DNA of 17,291 nt from Clostridioides sp. Its GTDB lineage: Bacteria > Bacillota > Clostridia > Peptostreptococcales > Peptostreptococcaceae. Positions 1 through 6,875 of this stretch are shown here, in pieces; the first letter of the stretch is position 1; each line of letters begins with the position of its first letter. The stretch covers positions 1 to 17,291 of the forward strand of contig JAISUA010000248.1 in NCBI GenBank assembly GCA_031272305.1. The letters run 5' to 3'. The notes beneath the pieces were generated by a model. It saw only the letters and a program-made list of their open reading frames with translations. It ran no database searches and was not told where the DNA came from. Made by a program: the position numbers and the translations under genes.

Positions 1-1
1 T

Positions 2-70
2 AGAAAGGAGTTTTTCGATAGGATAATAGAAGTAGTAAGTCTTTTGGGTGGAAACCTTCAAGAATATTAA
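2..70 (+). CDS. C-terminal end of a BceA-like ABC transporter ATPase (partial)
   Basis: An open frame enters from the left edge and ends at TAA 68-70, giving RKEFFDRIIEVVSLLGGN followed by LQEY. It aligns without gaps to the C-terminus of the complete ATPase at 187-939 (REEFFERILEELSKLGGN), with 12 of 18 residues identical. This C-terminal extension is specific enough to suggest a second, diverged BceA-type ATPase directly upstream. No permease lies between the two ATPases, which is unusual because these ATPases normally precede their own BceB. Only 22 codons are visible, so the call rests on this similarity. The last codons form the first unit of the 28-bp tandem repeat. Confidence 0.6.
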   Translation, partial: RKEFFDRIIEVVSLLGGNLQEY

Positions 71-158
71 AATTGGTGGAAACCTATAGGAATATTAAAA
101 TTGGTGGAAACCTATAAGAGTATTAAAATTGGTGGAAACCTTTAAGAATATTAAAAAA
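47..158. repeat. 28-bp tandem repeat, four copies, overlapping a stop codon
   Basis: Units begin at 47, 75, 103 and 131, each opening with GGTGGAAACC and continuing with a variant of TATAAGAATATTAAAATT. The period is exactly 28 bp; differences are single bases, and the last unit ends AAAAAA. Unit 1 encodes the Gly-Gly-Asn end and stop codon of the upstream ATPase, so the array looks like repeated duplication of a gene end into the spacer. There are no spacers between units, so it is not CRISPR. It lies just upstream of the BceA ribosome binding site. Confidence 0.9.
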
Positions 159-186
159 GGATAAATTTTAAAAAGGAGAAATATAA

Positions 187-939
187 ATGTCTGAGATTTT
201 AAAGGTAAAAGATATACAAAAAATTTACAGTACGAATAAAAATAAATACAAAGCAATTGATAATATAAATTTAACTATTGATGAAGGTGATTTTATAGGG
301 ATAATGGGTCCATCAGGAGCAGGCAAAAGTTCTCTATTAAATATGATTTCAACTATAGACACTCCAACATCAGGAGAAATATATATAGATGGACAAAATA
401 TTCTAAGAATGAATGAAAATCAATTATCTAATTTTAGAAGAAATAAGTTAGGATTTATATTTCAAGATTTCAATTTACTAGATACATTGACAGTAAGAGA
501 AAACATAGCACTTCCTTTAGTATTGTCAAAGAAAAAAGTAAAAATAATAAATTCTAGAGTGTCAGAAATAGCAGAAAAATTAGGTATAAGTCATCTTTTG
601 GATAAGTATCCACTAGATATTTCTGGAGGAGAAAAACAAAGAACTGCTGCAGCTCGTGCGATTATTACGAATCCTAGTTTGATACTTGCCGATGAACCAA
701 CGGGAGCATTGGATTCAAAATCATCTACAGAACTTTTGAAGATGCTAGCGAAAGTAAATAATGAAAACAAAGCAACAATAATGATGGTTACTCATGATGC
801 ATTTGCAGCTAGTTTTGCAAAGAAAGTTATATTTATAAAAGATGGAAAATTAAAAGTAGAAATCAAAAAAGACGGTTCAAGAGAAGAATTTTTCGAACGA
901 ATACTAGAAGAACTTTCAAAACTTGGAGGTAATGAATAA
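187..939 (+). CDS. BceA-type ABC transporter ATP-binding protein
   Basis: This is the cytoplasmic ATPase of a peptide-resistance (bacitracin/lantibiotic type) ABC module that powers the permease at 939. The 250 residues carry Walker A GPSGAGKS (41-48), Q-loop Gln93, signature ISGGEKQR (145-152), Walker B LILADE (165-170), D-loop GALD and H-loop His203. The C-terminal extension of about 25 residues (REEFFERILEEL) is typical of BceA-like rather than LolD-like ATPases. AAGGAG lies 8 nt before the ATG. The stop overlaps the permease start by one base (TAATG), implying translational coupling. BceRS-type sensor kinase and regulator genes are not in the window. The transported peptide cannot be inferred. 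The family call is secure. Confidence 0.93.
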   Translation: MSEILKVKDIQKIYSTNKNKYKAIDNINLTIDEGDFIGIMGPSGAGKSSLLNMISTIDTPTSGEIYIDGQNILRMNENQLSNFRRNKLGFIFQDFNLLDTLTVRENIALPLVLSKKKVKIINSRVSEIAEKLGISHLLDKYPLDISGGEKQRTAAARAIITNPSLILADEPTGALDSKSSTELLKMLAKVNNENKATIMMVTHDAFAASFAKKVIFIKDGKLKVEIKKDGSREEFFERILEELSKLGGNE

Positions 940-2939
940 TGGTATTGTTTAATTTATCAGTGAGAAATATAAAGAAAAATTTCAAAAATTATTCTATATA
1001 TTTTGTATCACTTGTTTTCAATGTTATGATTTACTTTACTTTTGTATCTATAAGATACAATGAACAACTAGCAAACCTACTTAAGGGAAATAAAGTTATA
1101 TTGTCTAGTTTCAATGGTGCAGCAGGTGTTTTAGCAGTATTTTCTGTGATGTTCATAGGATATTCTACATCATTTTTCTTGAAAAAAAGAAAAAAAGAAA
1201 TGGGTTTGTATTCGTTGTTAGGAGTCAAAAAATCTGAGATAGGTTTTATGATATTTTATGAAAACATTGTGATGGGAATAGCAGCGATTATACTTGGAAT
1301 AATTTTAGGAAGTGTGCTTTGCAATTTTTACATTATAATATTGATTAGACTAATAAATTTATCACTTAATATTTCGTTTTCACTTAGTTCTACAGCAATA
1401 TTTAGCACATTTAAAGTATTTGGATTGTTATTCTTATGTATTTCAATATATGGTTACAGAATAATTTATAAATTTAAATTGATAGAACTTTTTAAAGCTG
1501 AGAAAACAATAGAAAAAACTAAAAAACCTAGAATGATTCTAGGAATCTTATCAGTGGTGATGCTTTTAGCAGGATACTATGTAGGATTTATAACAGAAGG
1601 TTCGTCTATTTCATTTACAAGAAATATGCCTGTAGTTATGGTTTTAGTTATAGCTGGTACGTATTTATTTTTCGGTTCATTTTTGAATATGGCTTGTAAG
1701 ATGATCAAAAATAATAAAGGATATTACTTTAGAGGGACAAGACTTATAGAAGTATCTAACTTTGCTTATAAAATAAAAACAAATGCAAGAACTCTAGCTA
1801 CTATAGTGATTTTGAGTGCGACTACTATCACATCTATTGCAAGTGTATACAGTATGTACAAAACTACAAATAGAGTAACAAGAGAAACTATGCCATATAG
1901 TTTTGTATATGAAAGTCTAGACAAAAATGACGATAAAACAGTAGAAAGCATAATAAAAAAACATCCAGAAAATAAATTGATTTCTAAAGAAGAAGTGCAG
2001 TATCTAAAAGCAACAGGTGTTTTTGAAAATGTAAATACAGATGAAATAAAAAATAAAGAAGCATCTAATATAAAAAAAGGAGAAACTTACAATATAAGTG
2101 TAATCTCAGAAAGTGATGCAAATAGAATATTGAAGTCTAAAGACATAGAAGAAAATATATCTTTGAAAAATGATGCAGATGTATGCTTCATGCAATATTC
2201 AAAAGAAAAAAACAAGGCAATTGAAAATCAAAATATAAGTATAAAATTTGGAAATGTAGATAAGAATGCAAATTCTAACGCATCTACAAATTCAGATAAA
2301 AAATCAAATGGCGAACAGATATTTAGGATAACAAATCAAATAAATTATCCAGTGATGGATTCAGAGCATACTGAGTATACGATTGTTGTCAAAGATAATA
2401 TATACAATGATTATAAAAAAACACAAGATGTGTTTAGATTAGTAGCTTATAATGTTGAGAATCAAAACAATTCTAAAGATTTGACAAAAGAATTGATGTT
2501 AGCACTTCCTATAGAATCTAATCTAGCAAGTGCATATGAAATGACAGATGTAATTTTACTTATGGCATTTCTAGTATTTGTAGGCTTTTTCTTAGGATTA
2601 GTGTTCTTGATTTCAACAGGAAGTATAATATATTTCAAACAGCTTACTGATGCAGTTGAAAGTAAAGATAGATATTTGATATTAGAAAAAATAGGAGTGA
2701 GTTCTAAAGAAATAAAAAAATCTGTGTACAAGCAAGTGTTTGTAGTATTCTTATTGCCACTTATTCTTGCTATTGTTCACTCAAGTGTAGCACTTTTTAT
2801 GTTATCAAAGATATTGTTACAAGAAAATATAACTCTTACTGTGGTTATGATTATGGTTATTTATACATTTATTTATTTTATTTATTATCTAATGACTGCT
2901 AAGTCTTATAATAAGATAGTAAATAATCAATTGAATTAA
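939..2939 (+). CDS. BceB-type FtsX-like ABC permease
   Basis: This is the membrane subunit of the antimicrobial-peptide detoxification module, 666 residues, close to the usual BceB length of about 650. About ten hydrophobic segments are visible: two near residues 18-38 and 55-80, further pairs to about residue 305, and three more after about 535. A hydrophilic domain of roughly 220 residues lies between TM7 and TM8 (about 310-530); this is the extracytoplasmic domain that in BceB homologues contacts the peptide or lipid-bound target and signals to the BceS kinase. The ectodomain is rich in Lys, Asn and Ser. GGAGGT at 925-930 sits inside the upstream gene and serves the ATG at 939. The substrate is unknown. 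Confidence 0.9.
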   Translation: MVLFNLSVRNIKKNFKNYSIYFVSLVFNVMIYFTFVSIRYNEQLANLLKGNKVILSSFNGAAGVLAVFSVMFIGYSTSFFLKKRKKEMGLYSLLGVKKSEIGFMIFYENIVMGIAAIILGIILGSVLCNFYIIILIRLINLSLNISFSLSSTAIFSTFKVFGLLFLCISIYGYRIIYKFKLIELFKAEKTIEKTKKPRMILGILSVVMLLAGYYVGFITEGSSISFTRNMPVVMVLVIAGTYLFFGSFLNMACKMIKNNKGYYFRGTRLIEVSNFAYKIKTNARTLATIVILSATTITSIASVYSMYKTTNRVTRETMPYSFVYESLDKNDDKTVESIIKKHPENKLISKEEVQYLKATGVFENVNTDEIKNKEASNIKKGETYNISVISESDANRILKSKDIEENISLKNDADVCFMQYSKEKNKAIENQNISIKFGNVDKNANSNASTNSDKKSNGEQIFRITNQINYPVMDSEHTEYTIVVKDNIYNDYKKTQDVFRLVAYNVENQNNSKDLTKELMLALPIESNLASAYEMTDVILLMAFLVFVGFFLGLVFLISTGSIIYFKQLTDAVESKDRYLILEKIGVSSKEIKKSVYKQVFVVFLLPLILAIVHSSVALFMLSKILLQENITLTVVMIMVIYTFIYFIYYLMTAKSYNKIVNNQLN

Positions 2940-2958
2940 ATATAGAGGAGGTTTTAGT

Positions 2959-3063
2959 TTGAATAATTATCAACCGAGAGCTGGTTGTCTATCAAGAATT
3001 GTTTGTTTGATATTTATAATTGGATTTGCTATATTTATGTTGATTCGTCATTTATTTAGCTAA
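2959..3063 (+). CDS. 34-residue single-helix membrane protein (TTG start)
   Basis: A near-perfect ribosome binding site, AGAGGAGG (2944-2951), precedes TTG 2959 by 7 nt, and the frame runs to TAA 3061. The product begins MNNYQPRAGCLSRIV, continues as one hydrophobic helix (about residues 14-29) and ends IRHLFS. Positive charges flank both ends of the helix (Arg7, Arg13; Arg30, His31), so orientation is not obvious. Cys10 and Cys16 lie at or near the membrane boundary. It starts 19 nt after the BceB-type permease stop and fills an otherwise unexplained gap. I do not recognise the family. It could be a small accessory of the transporter or belong to the downstream redox genes. The strong SD supports a real gene; its function is unknown. 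Confidence 0.7.
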   Translation: MNNYQPRAGCLSRIVCLIFIIGFAIFMLIRHLFS

Positions 3064-3113
3064 AAAATAAAAAAGTTAAAATTATAAATAAAAAATATAG
3101 AAGGAGATTAAAA

Positions 3114-3701
3114 ATGAAAAGTACAAAGAAAATATTATCAGTTTTAATTTTAAGTGGAGCATTGTTAGGTTTAGTTGCTTGTTCGTCAAACGATAAAAAG
3201 GAATCAGCGACTGATTCAAATACTGTGACTCAAGAATCATCTAAAGAAGCATCTATTTCAAAGGGATCAGATTTCCCAAAATTTGATGCAAAAGATATAG
3301 TATCAGAAGAAGCTGTAAAAAGTGATATTTTCAAAGATAGCAAAGTTACAGTTGTGAATGTATGGGGAACATATTGTACAGGATGTATCGAAGAAATGCC
3401 TTATCTTGGGGAATTAAATAATGAATACAAAGACAAAGGCGTGCAATTTTTAGGAATAGTTGGAGATGCAAAAGGTAATGAAGTAGATGCAGTAAAAATA
3501 ATAAAGAGTACAAAGGTAAATTATAAAAATGTAGCACCTGACGACACATTGCAAAATCAATTGATAAATAATATAGATGCTATACCTGTGACAATCTTAG
3601 TAGACAAAGATGGAAAAGTAATTGATGAATTTATAGTTGGCTCAAGAACTAAAGATGAATATAAAAAAATAATAGATCAAGCGTTGGAACAAGTAAAGTA
3701 A
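3114..3701 (+). CDS. TlpA/ResA-like thioredoxin-fold lipoprotein
   Basis: An extracytoplasmic thiol-disulfide oxidoreductase, 195 residues, anchored by lipid. The signal peptide ends in lipobox LVAC with lipidated Cys23, followed by a Ser/Lys/Glu-rich linker to about residue 52 and then a thioredoxin fold. The active site is WGTYCTGC with Cys88 and Cys91, and the cis-proline is Pro158 in AIPVT, followed by the LVDKDGKV strand pair. The TlpA/ResA family reduces disulfides or methionine sulfoxide reductases outside the membrane and needs a transmembrane electron donor. No CcdA/DsbD is visible, but the next two genes encode a CXXC membrane peptide and a 4Fe-4S membrane protein, which could supply electrons (inference). 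AAGGAG lies before the ATG. The natural partner protein is unknown. Confidence 0.9.
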   Translation: MKSTKKILSVLILSGALLGLVACSSNDKKESATDSNTVTQESSKEASISKGSDFPKFDAKDIVSEEAVKSDIFKDSKVTVVNVWGTYCTGCIEEMPYLGELNNEYKDKGVQFLGIVGDAKGNEVDAVKIIKSTKVNYKNVAPDDTLQNQLINNIDAIPVTILVDKDGKVIDEFIVGSRTKDEYKKIIDQALEQVK

Positions 3702-3743
3702 GTTGAAAAATTTTAAAGGAAGTAGTATTTGAGGTAGATATAT

Positions 3744-3878
3744 ATGAAAAATAAAATTAGGATAGGATTGATAATCTTAAGTTTAGTATTTATATTTGTC
3801 GGTGGAGTCAGAGGAGAAATCAATAGAGTATTTACAAAAGCGGCGAATATATGTTTGGAGTGCATGGGAATTGGATAA
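3744..3878 (+). CDS. CD1871A-type CXXC motif-containing small membrane protein
   Basis: A 44-codon frame beginning MKNKIRIGLIILSL, with one hydrophobic helix (about residues 5-22) and a conserved-looking C-terminus AANICLECMGIG with Cys37 and Cys40. The one-helix layout and ICLECxGIG ending match, from memory, the short family annotated as CD1871A in Clostridioides difficile, which sits beside a 4Fe-4S binding membrane protein as it does here. A GAGG sequence (3731-3734) precedes the ATG by 9 nt. The stop overlaps the start of the next gene by 8 bases, indicating coupling. The CXXC pair after the helix suggests a redox-active or metal-binding role relaying electrons between the ferredoxin-like protein and the lipoprotein (inference). 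Easily missed because it is short. Confidence 0.8.
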   Translation: MKNKIRIGLIILSLVFIFVGGVRGEINRVFTKAANICLECMGIG

Positions 3879-4857
3879 GAAAAAAATAGATAAGAAAAAT
3901 AAAATTAATTATAAACTAAAAAGAAAAATTGTACAAATAATTGCTGCTATATGCACAAATGCTCATGTGAGTGGATTCATTACAGGCAAAATTTATAAAG
4001 GGCCTATAAAACAAGCTTGTGTTCCAGGTCTTAATTGCTATTCGTGTCCTGGTGCTGTAGGCGGTTGTCCTATAGGCTCTCTACAAGCTGTGATATCTGA
4101 TATAAAATATAAATTTTCGTTTTATGTTGTAGGATTTTTAGTATTGATAGGAACTATTTTTGGAAGATTAATCTGTGGATGGGTGTGTCCTTTCGGTTTA
4201 GTTCAGGAACTTTTATACAAGATTCCAATACCAAAAAAAGATATATTTAAGAACGTAAAATTTTTGAAGTATCTAAAATATATAATACTTGCTGTTTTCG
4301 TAATAATACTTCCAATGTTTTGGGTAAATGATATTGGCGTAGGAAGTCCAACTTTTTGTAAATACATTTGTCCTGCTGGAACGTTAGAAGCAGGTATTCC
4401 ATTAGTATTACTAAATGAAGGATTAAGAAGTTCGATAGGATTTATTTACAAATGGAAATTGAGTATTTTGATAATTACAATCATATTGTCAATAATCACA
4501 TTCAGACCTTTTTGTAGATTTATTTGTCCACTTGGAGCAATATACGGTTTATTCAATCCAATTAGTTTGATTCAATTAGATGTAGATAAAAATAAATGTA
4601 TAAAATGCAAAAAATGTACAAGAACTTGTAAACTTGGTGTAGAAGCATACAAAACACCAAATAGTCCAGAGTGTATAAGATGTGCAGAATGTATTTATGA
4701 GTGTCCAACTAATGCACTAAAGTTTAAAGTAAAAACAAAGGATGAGAATATGGAAAATAACATAGGAAAAGATTCTGATGATAGAGGAATAAATTCTAGA
4801 GGAATAGATTTGAAAGGAATAAAAGCTAAAGAAATAGATATTAAAAAAATATTTTAA
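3871..4857 (+). CDS. NapH-like membrane protein with two C-terminal 4Fe-4S motifs
   Basis: A 328-residue polytopic membrane electron-transfer protein. A Cys-rich N-terminal segment (Cys50, 56, 59, 66) precedes about four to five helices. Three CX3CP motifs typical of the NapH/YccM family are present: CGWVCP (102-107), CKYICP (163-168) and CRFICP (215-220). Two ferredoxin motifs follow: Cys243/246/249/253 and Cys268/271/274/278. I chose TTG 3871, served by GGAG 3857-3860 and overlapping the upstream stop; the longer TTG 3796 frame would run through most of the upstream small gene and lacks a ribosome site. The C-terminus is a Lys/Arg-rich tail of five-residue repeats. With the thioredoxin lipoprotein and CXXC peptide it likely moves electrons to extracytoplasmic thiols (inference). 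Confidence 0.88.
   Translation: MDKKKIDKKNKINYKLKRKIVQIIAAICTNAHVSGFITGKIYKGPIKQACVPGLNCYSCPGAVGGCPIGSLQAVISDIKYKFSFYVVGFLVLIGTIFGRLICGWVCPFGLVQELLYKIPIPKKDIFKNVKFLKYLKYIILAVFVIILPMFWVNDIGVGSPTFCKYICPAGTLEAGIPLVLLNEGLRSSIGFIYKWKLSILIITIILSIITFRPFCRFICPLGAIYGLFNPISLIQLDVDKNKCIKCKKCTRTCKLGVEAYKTPNSPECIRCAECIYECPTNALKFKVKTKDENMENNIGKDSDDRGINSRGIDLKGIKAKEIDIKKIF
4783..4854 (+). repeat. 15-bp in-frame tandem repeat coding the C-terminal tail
   Basis: Units start at 4783, 4798, 4813, 4828 and a partial one at 4843. They encode RGINS, RGIDL, KGIKA, KEIDI and KKIF (residues 305-328 of the 4Fe-4S protein). The period of 15 bp keeps frame, giving a basic, isoleucine-periodic tail after the second ferredoxin motif. 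It is probably a slippage-generated extension and not part of the conserved fold. Confidence 0.75.
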
Positions 4858-4864
4858 ATTTAAA

Positions 4865-4897
4865 AATCCTTGCCAGTGTGTGAAGTTGGCAAGGATT
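4865..4897. terminator. Terminator hairpin between convergent genes
   Basis: Perfect 11-bp stem AATCCTTGCCA (4865-4875) with TGGCAAGGATT (4887-4897) and an 11-nt loop. It starts 8 bases after the stop of the 4Fe-4S gene and lies downstream of the convergent binding-protein gene. Read on the minus strand the hairpin is followed by TTTAAATTT; on the plus strand A bases follow. It therefore looks better as the minus-strand terminator, though it may serve both. Confidence 0.7.
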
Positions 4898-4898
4898 A

Positions 4899-5001
4899 AA
4901 AAATTCTATATAAATAAAAAGTTAGTTTTCAAAGCTTAAATTATTTTATATGGAAGGTAATTATTTAATCAAAGTTTAAAACATATCTATATAGAATTTT
5001 T
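4899..5001. repeat. 14-bp perfect inverted repeat with 75-bp interior
   Basis: AAAAATTCTATATA (4899-4912) is the exact reverse complement of TATATAGAATTTTT (4988-5001). The interior is AT-rich without a gene. The right arm ends in TTTTT, so on the plus strand it could act as a second, long terminator hairpin for the redox operon. It may also be the remnant of a small inverted-repeat element. Function unproven. Confidence 0.5.
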
Positions 5002-5017
5002 AGCTGAGTTAGTAAAG

Positions 5018-6013
5018 CTATTCAACATAAGTTATTTCACCAGATGTTGGTTTTTCTATTCCCAATGCTTTCAAAGTATTAGAATTTATAATAATTGTAG
5101 TTTTGTCAGATTTATAAACAGGTATTTCAGATATTTTCTTTTCACCTTTCAATACTTGTGCAGCCATTTTTCCAGCTTCTCTACCAATATCTTTGTAACT
5201 AAGTCCATTAGCTGCTAGACAGCCATTTTTTACTGCTGTTTCTTCAGAACCAATGACAGGAAGTTTCTTATCAAGTGCTGTTTTTGCAACTAAAGCCATA
5301 TTTTCTGTCACCAAGTTATCTGTAGGAATCCATAGACAATCTACTTTTCCAACGACGCTATTTATTGCAGCGTTTATTTCATTTCCGGCAGTTACTCCTA
5401 CTTCTACTATTTCTATAGAAGTAGATTTAAGTGCTTCCTTCAAATCATTTACTTGGTCTACAGAGTTTACTTCACTTGTATTATAAAGAGCAGCAACTTT
5501 TTTTGTATTAGGAACTAATTGATTTATTAAGTCGACTGCATTTTCTATTGGCAATTCATCAGATGCACCTGTAACATTTCCTTCTGGAGCTTGTGGATCT
5601 TTTAAAAGACCTGCAGCTACAGGATTTGTTACAGCTGTGAAAATAACAGGTGTATTGGAATCAGCAGCATTAACTACAGATTGAGCTGATTGTGTTGATA
5701 TTGCGAAAAGCAAATCATTTTTATCTTTTGCCAGTTTACTTGCGATTTGTTGAGATGTAGAAACATCTCCAAGTGCATTTTGATAATCTACTTCTAAATT
5801 TTTGCCTTCCTCGATGCCATTCTCTGCGAGAGCTTCTAAGAAACCTTCTCTTGTTGAATCAAGTGCAGGATGTTCTCCTATTTGACTTATACCGATTTTA
5901 TAGACTTTATCAGATGTATCAGTGCTTGCTTTATTTGATGAACATCCTATCATAGGTAGAGTTAATAGAGCAAGTGATAACATAGAGCTAATTAATTTTT
6001 TTTGTACTTTCAT
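5018..6013 (-). CDS. TrpX-like ABC substrate-binding lipoprotein
   Basis: A 331-residue extracytoplasmic binding protein of the ABC_sub_bind (TrpX/PF04392) type. Its signal peptide has lipobox MIGC with lipidated Cys24, then a Ser/Thr linker and the typical opening YKIGISQIGEHPALD. Later family-like segments include FAISTQSAQSV, TPVIFTAVTNPV and WIPTDNLV, then a second-lobe end with DIGREAG. Start: ATG 6013 with GGAGG just upstream; extending to 6058 would run into the preceding ATPase gene and bury the signal peptide. It is the last gene of the permease-ATPase-binding protein operon, 28 nt after the ATPase. Relatives are linked to tryptophan or tyrosine uptake; the leader peptide upstream argues for tyrosine (inference). 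Confidence 0.9.
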   Translation of the reverse strand: MKVQKKLISSMLSLALLTLPMIGCSSNKASTDTSDKVYKIGISQIGEHPALDSTREGFLEALAENGIEEGKNLEVDYQNALGDVSTSQQIASKLAKDKNDLLFAISTQSAQSVVNAADSNTPVIFTAVTNPVAAGLLKDPQAPEGNVTGASDELPIENAVDLINQLVPNTKKVAALYNTSEVNSVDQVNDLKEALKSTSIEIVEVGVTAGNEINAAINSVVGKVDCLWIPTDNLVTENMALVAKTALDKKLPVIGSEETAVKNGCLAANGLSYKDIGREAGKMAAQVLKGEKKISEIPVYKSDKTTIIINSNTLKALGIEKPTSGEITYVE

Positions 6014-6041
6014 TTTTATCCTCCAGATTTTTCTAATATAT

Positions 6042-6797
6042 TTAAACTGCAAATTCAAATTTTTCTAGTATTTGTTCTACACTTAGTTTATCTTTTTCTT
6101 CTTTGTTCAAATCAAGTATTATGTTTCCTTTGTGTAGCATTATTAGTCGATCTCCATATTCAAGAGCATGTTTCAAATTATGAGTGACCATAAGTGTTGT
6201 TATATTATTTTTTCGAACTATTTTGTCTGTAAGTTCCATTACTTCGTTTGAAGTTTTTGGATCTAGAGCAGCAGTGTGTTCGTCTAGCAATAATATAGAT
6301 GGATTGCTTAAAGATGACATTATAAGAGAGATAGATTGTCTTTGTCCACCTGATAAAAATTTTACTTTTACATCTAAGAAACTCTTTAAATCAAGAGAAA
6401 CTCCTTTTAAAAGTTCTTCAAGTGTTTCTGAATTGTATCTCAAACATTTTTTCAAATTAAGTAGTTTTCCTTTATTCATAGCTAGACTCAAGTTTTCTTT
6501 TACGGTCATCGTAGGACATGTTCCTAAACTTGGATTTTGAAACACTCTTCCTATATATTTTGTTCTTTCATATTCTGGTTTATTCGAAATATTTTTGCCA
6601 TCAAGCAAAATATCTCCTTCTGTTTGTTCAAGTATTCCTGAAATAATATTTAGCAAGGTAGATTTTCCTGTGCCATTGCTCCCTATTATAACTACAAATT
6701 CTCCATCATTTATTTTTATATTGAAATCGTTGAAGATTCTATTTGGATCTCCATATGGATTTTCAAATTCCTTTGATAAATTTCTTATTTCTAACAC
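6042..6797 (-). CDS. ABC transporter ATPase of the TrpXYZ-like importer
   Basis: A 251-residue cytoplasmic ATPase that begins MLEIRNLSKEF. It has Walker A GSNGTGKS (39-46), Q-loop VFQNP, signature LSGGQRQS, Walker B ILLLDE followed by HTAALD, and the H-loop VTHN. The Q-loop segment PSLGTCPTMTVKENLSLA and HTAALDP are typical of the ATPases paired with PF04392 binding proteins. The start is GTG 6797, set by a long SD (6805-6815); an upstream GTG at 6812 lies inside that SD and is rejected. The permease stop is 78 nt upstream and the binding-protein start 28 nt downstream. It is transcribed under the attenuator at 7781-8025. Confidence 0.9.
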   Translation of the reverse strand: MLEIRNLSKEFENPYGDPNRIFNDFNIKINDGEFVVIIGSNGTGKSTLLNIISGILEQTEGDILLDGKNISNKPEYERTKYIGRVFQNPSLGTCPTMTVKENLSLAMNKGKLLNLKKCLRYNSETLEELLKGVSLDLKSFLDVKVKFLSGGQRQSISLIMSSLSNPSILLLDEHTAALDPKTSNEVMELTDKIVRKNNITTLMVTHNLKHALEYGDRLIMLHKGNIILDLNKEEKDKLSVEQILEKFEFAV

Positions 6798-6804
6798 AGT
6801 AGAA

Positions 6805-6815
6805 ATCACCACCTT
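6805..6815 (-). promoter_or_regulatory. Start-deciding ribosome binding site of the importer ATPase
   Basis: On the minus strand AAGGTGGTGAT differs at one base from the full anti-SD complement AAGGAGGTGAT, and it is 7 nt from GTG 6797. Because this SD contains the GTG triplets at 6812 and 6809, those cannot be efficient starts for it. The protein therefore starts MLEIRNL. Confidence 0.8.
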
Positions 6816-6875
6816 GTATAAAAATTTTTATAAAAAAGACTTAACATCAGTTGAAATAAAACATAATCTTAAAAA

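Noticed and set aside
47..158. CRISPR array
   Set aside because: The 28-bp units are back to back with no spacers, and there are no cas genes.
3796..3870. N-terminal extension of the 4Fe-4S protein from TTG 3796
   Set aside because: It lies inside the small CXXC gene, lacks a usable ribosome site and adds a non-family sequence; TTG 3871 has GGAG 10 nt upstream.
6014..6058. Longer binding-protein start at 6058
   Set aside because: It would overlap the ATPase gene and put 15 residues ahead of a complete lipoprotein signal peptide; ATG 6013 has GGAGG.
6798..6812. ATPase start at GTG 6812
   Set aside because: This GTG is part of the SD sequence for GTG 6797.
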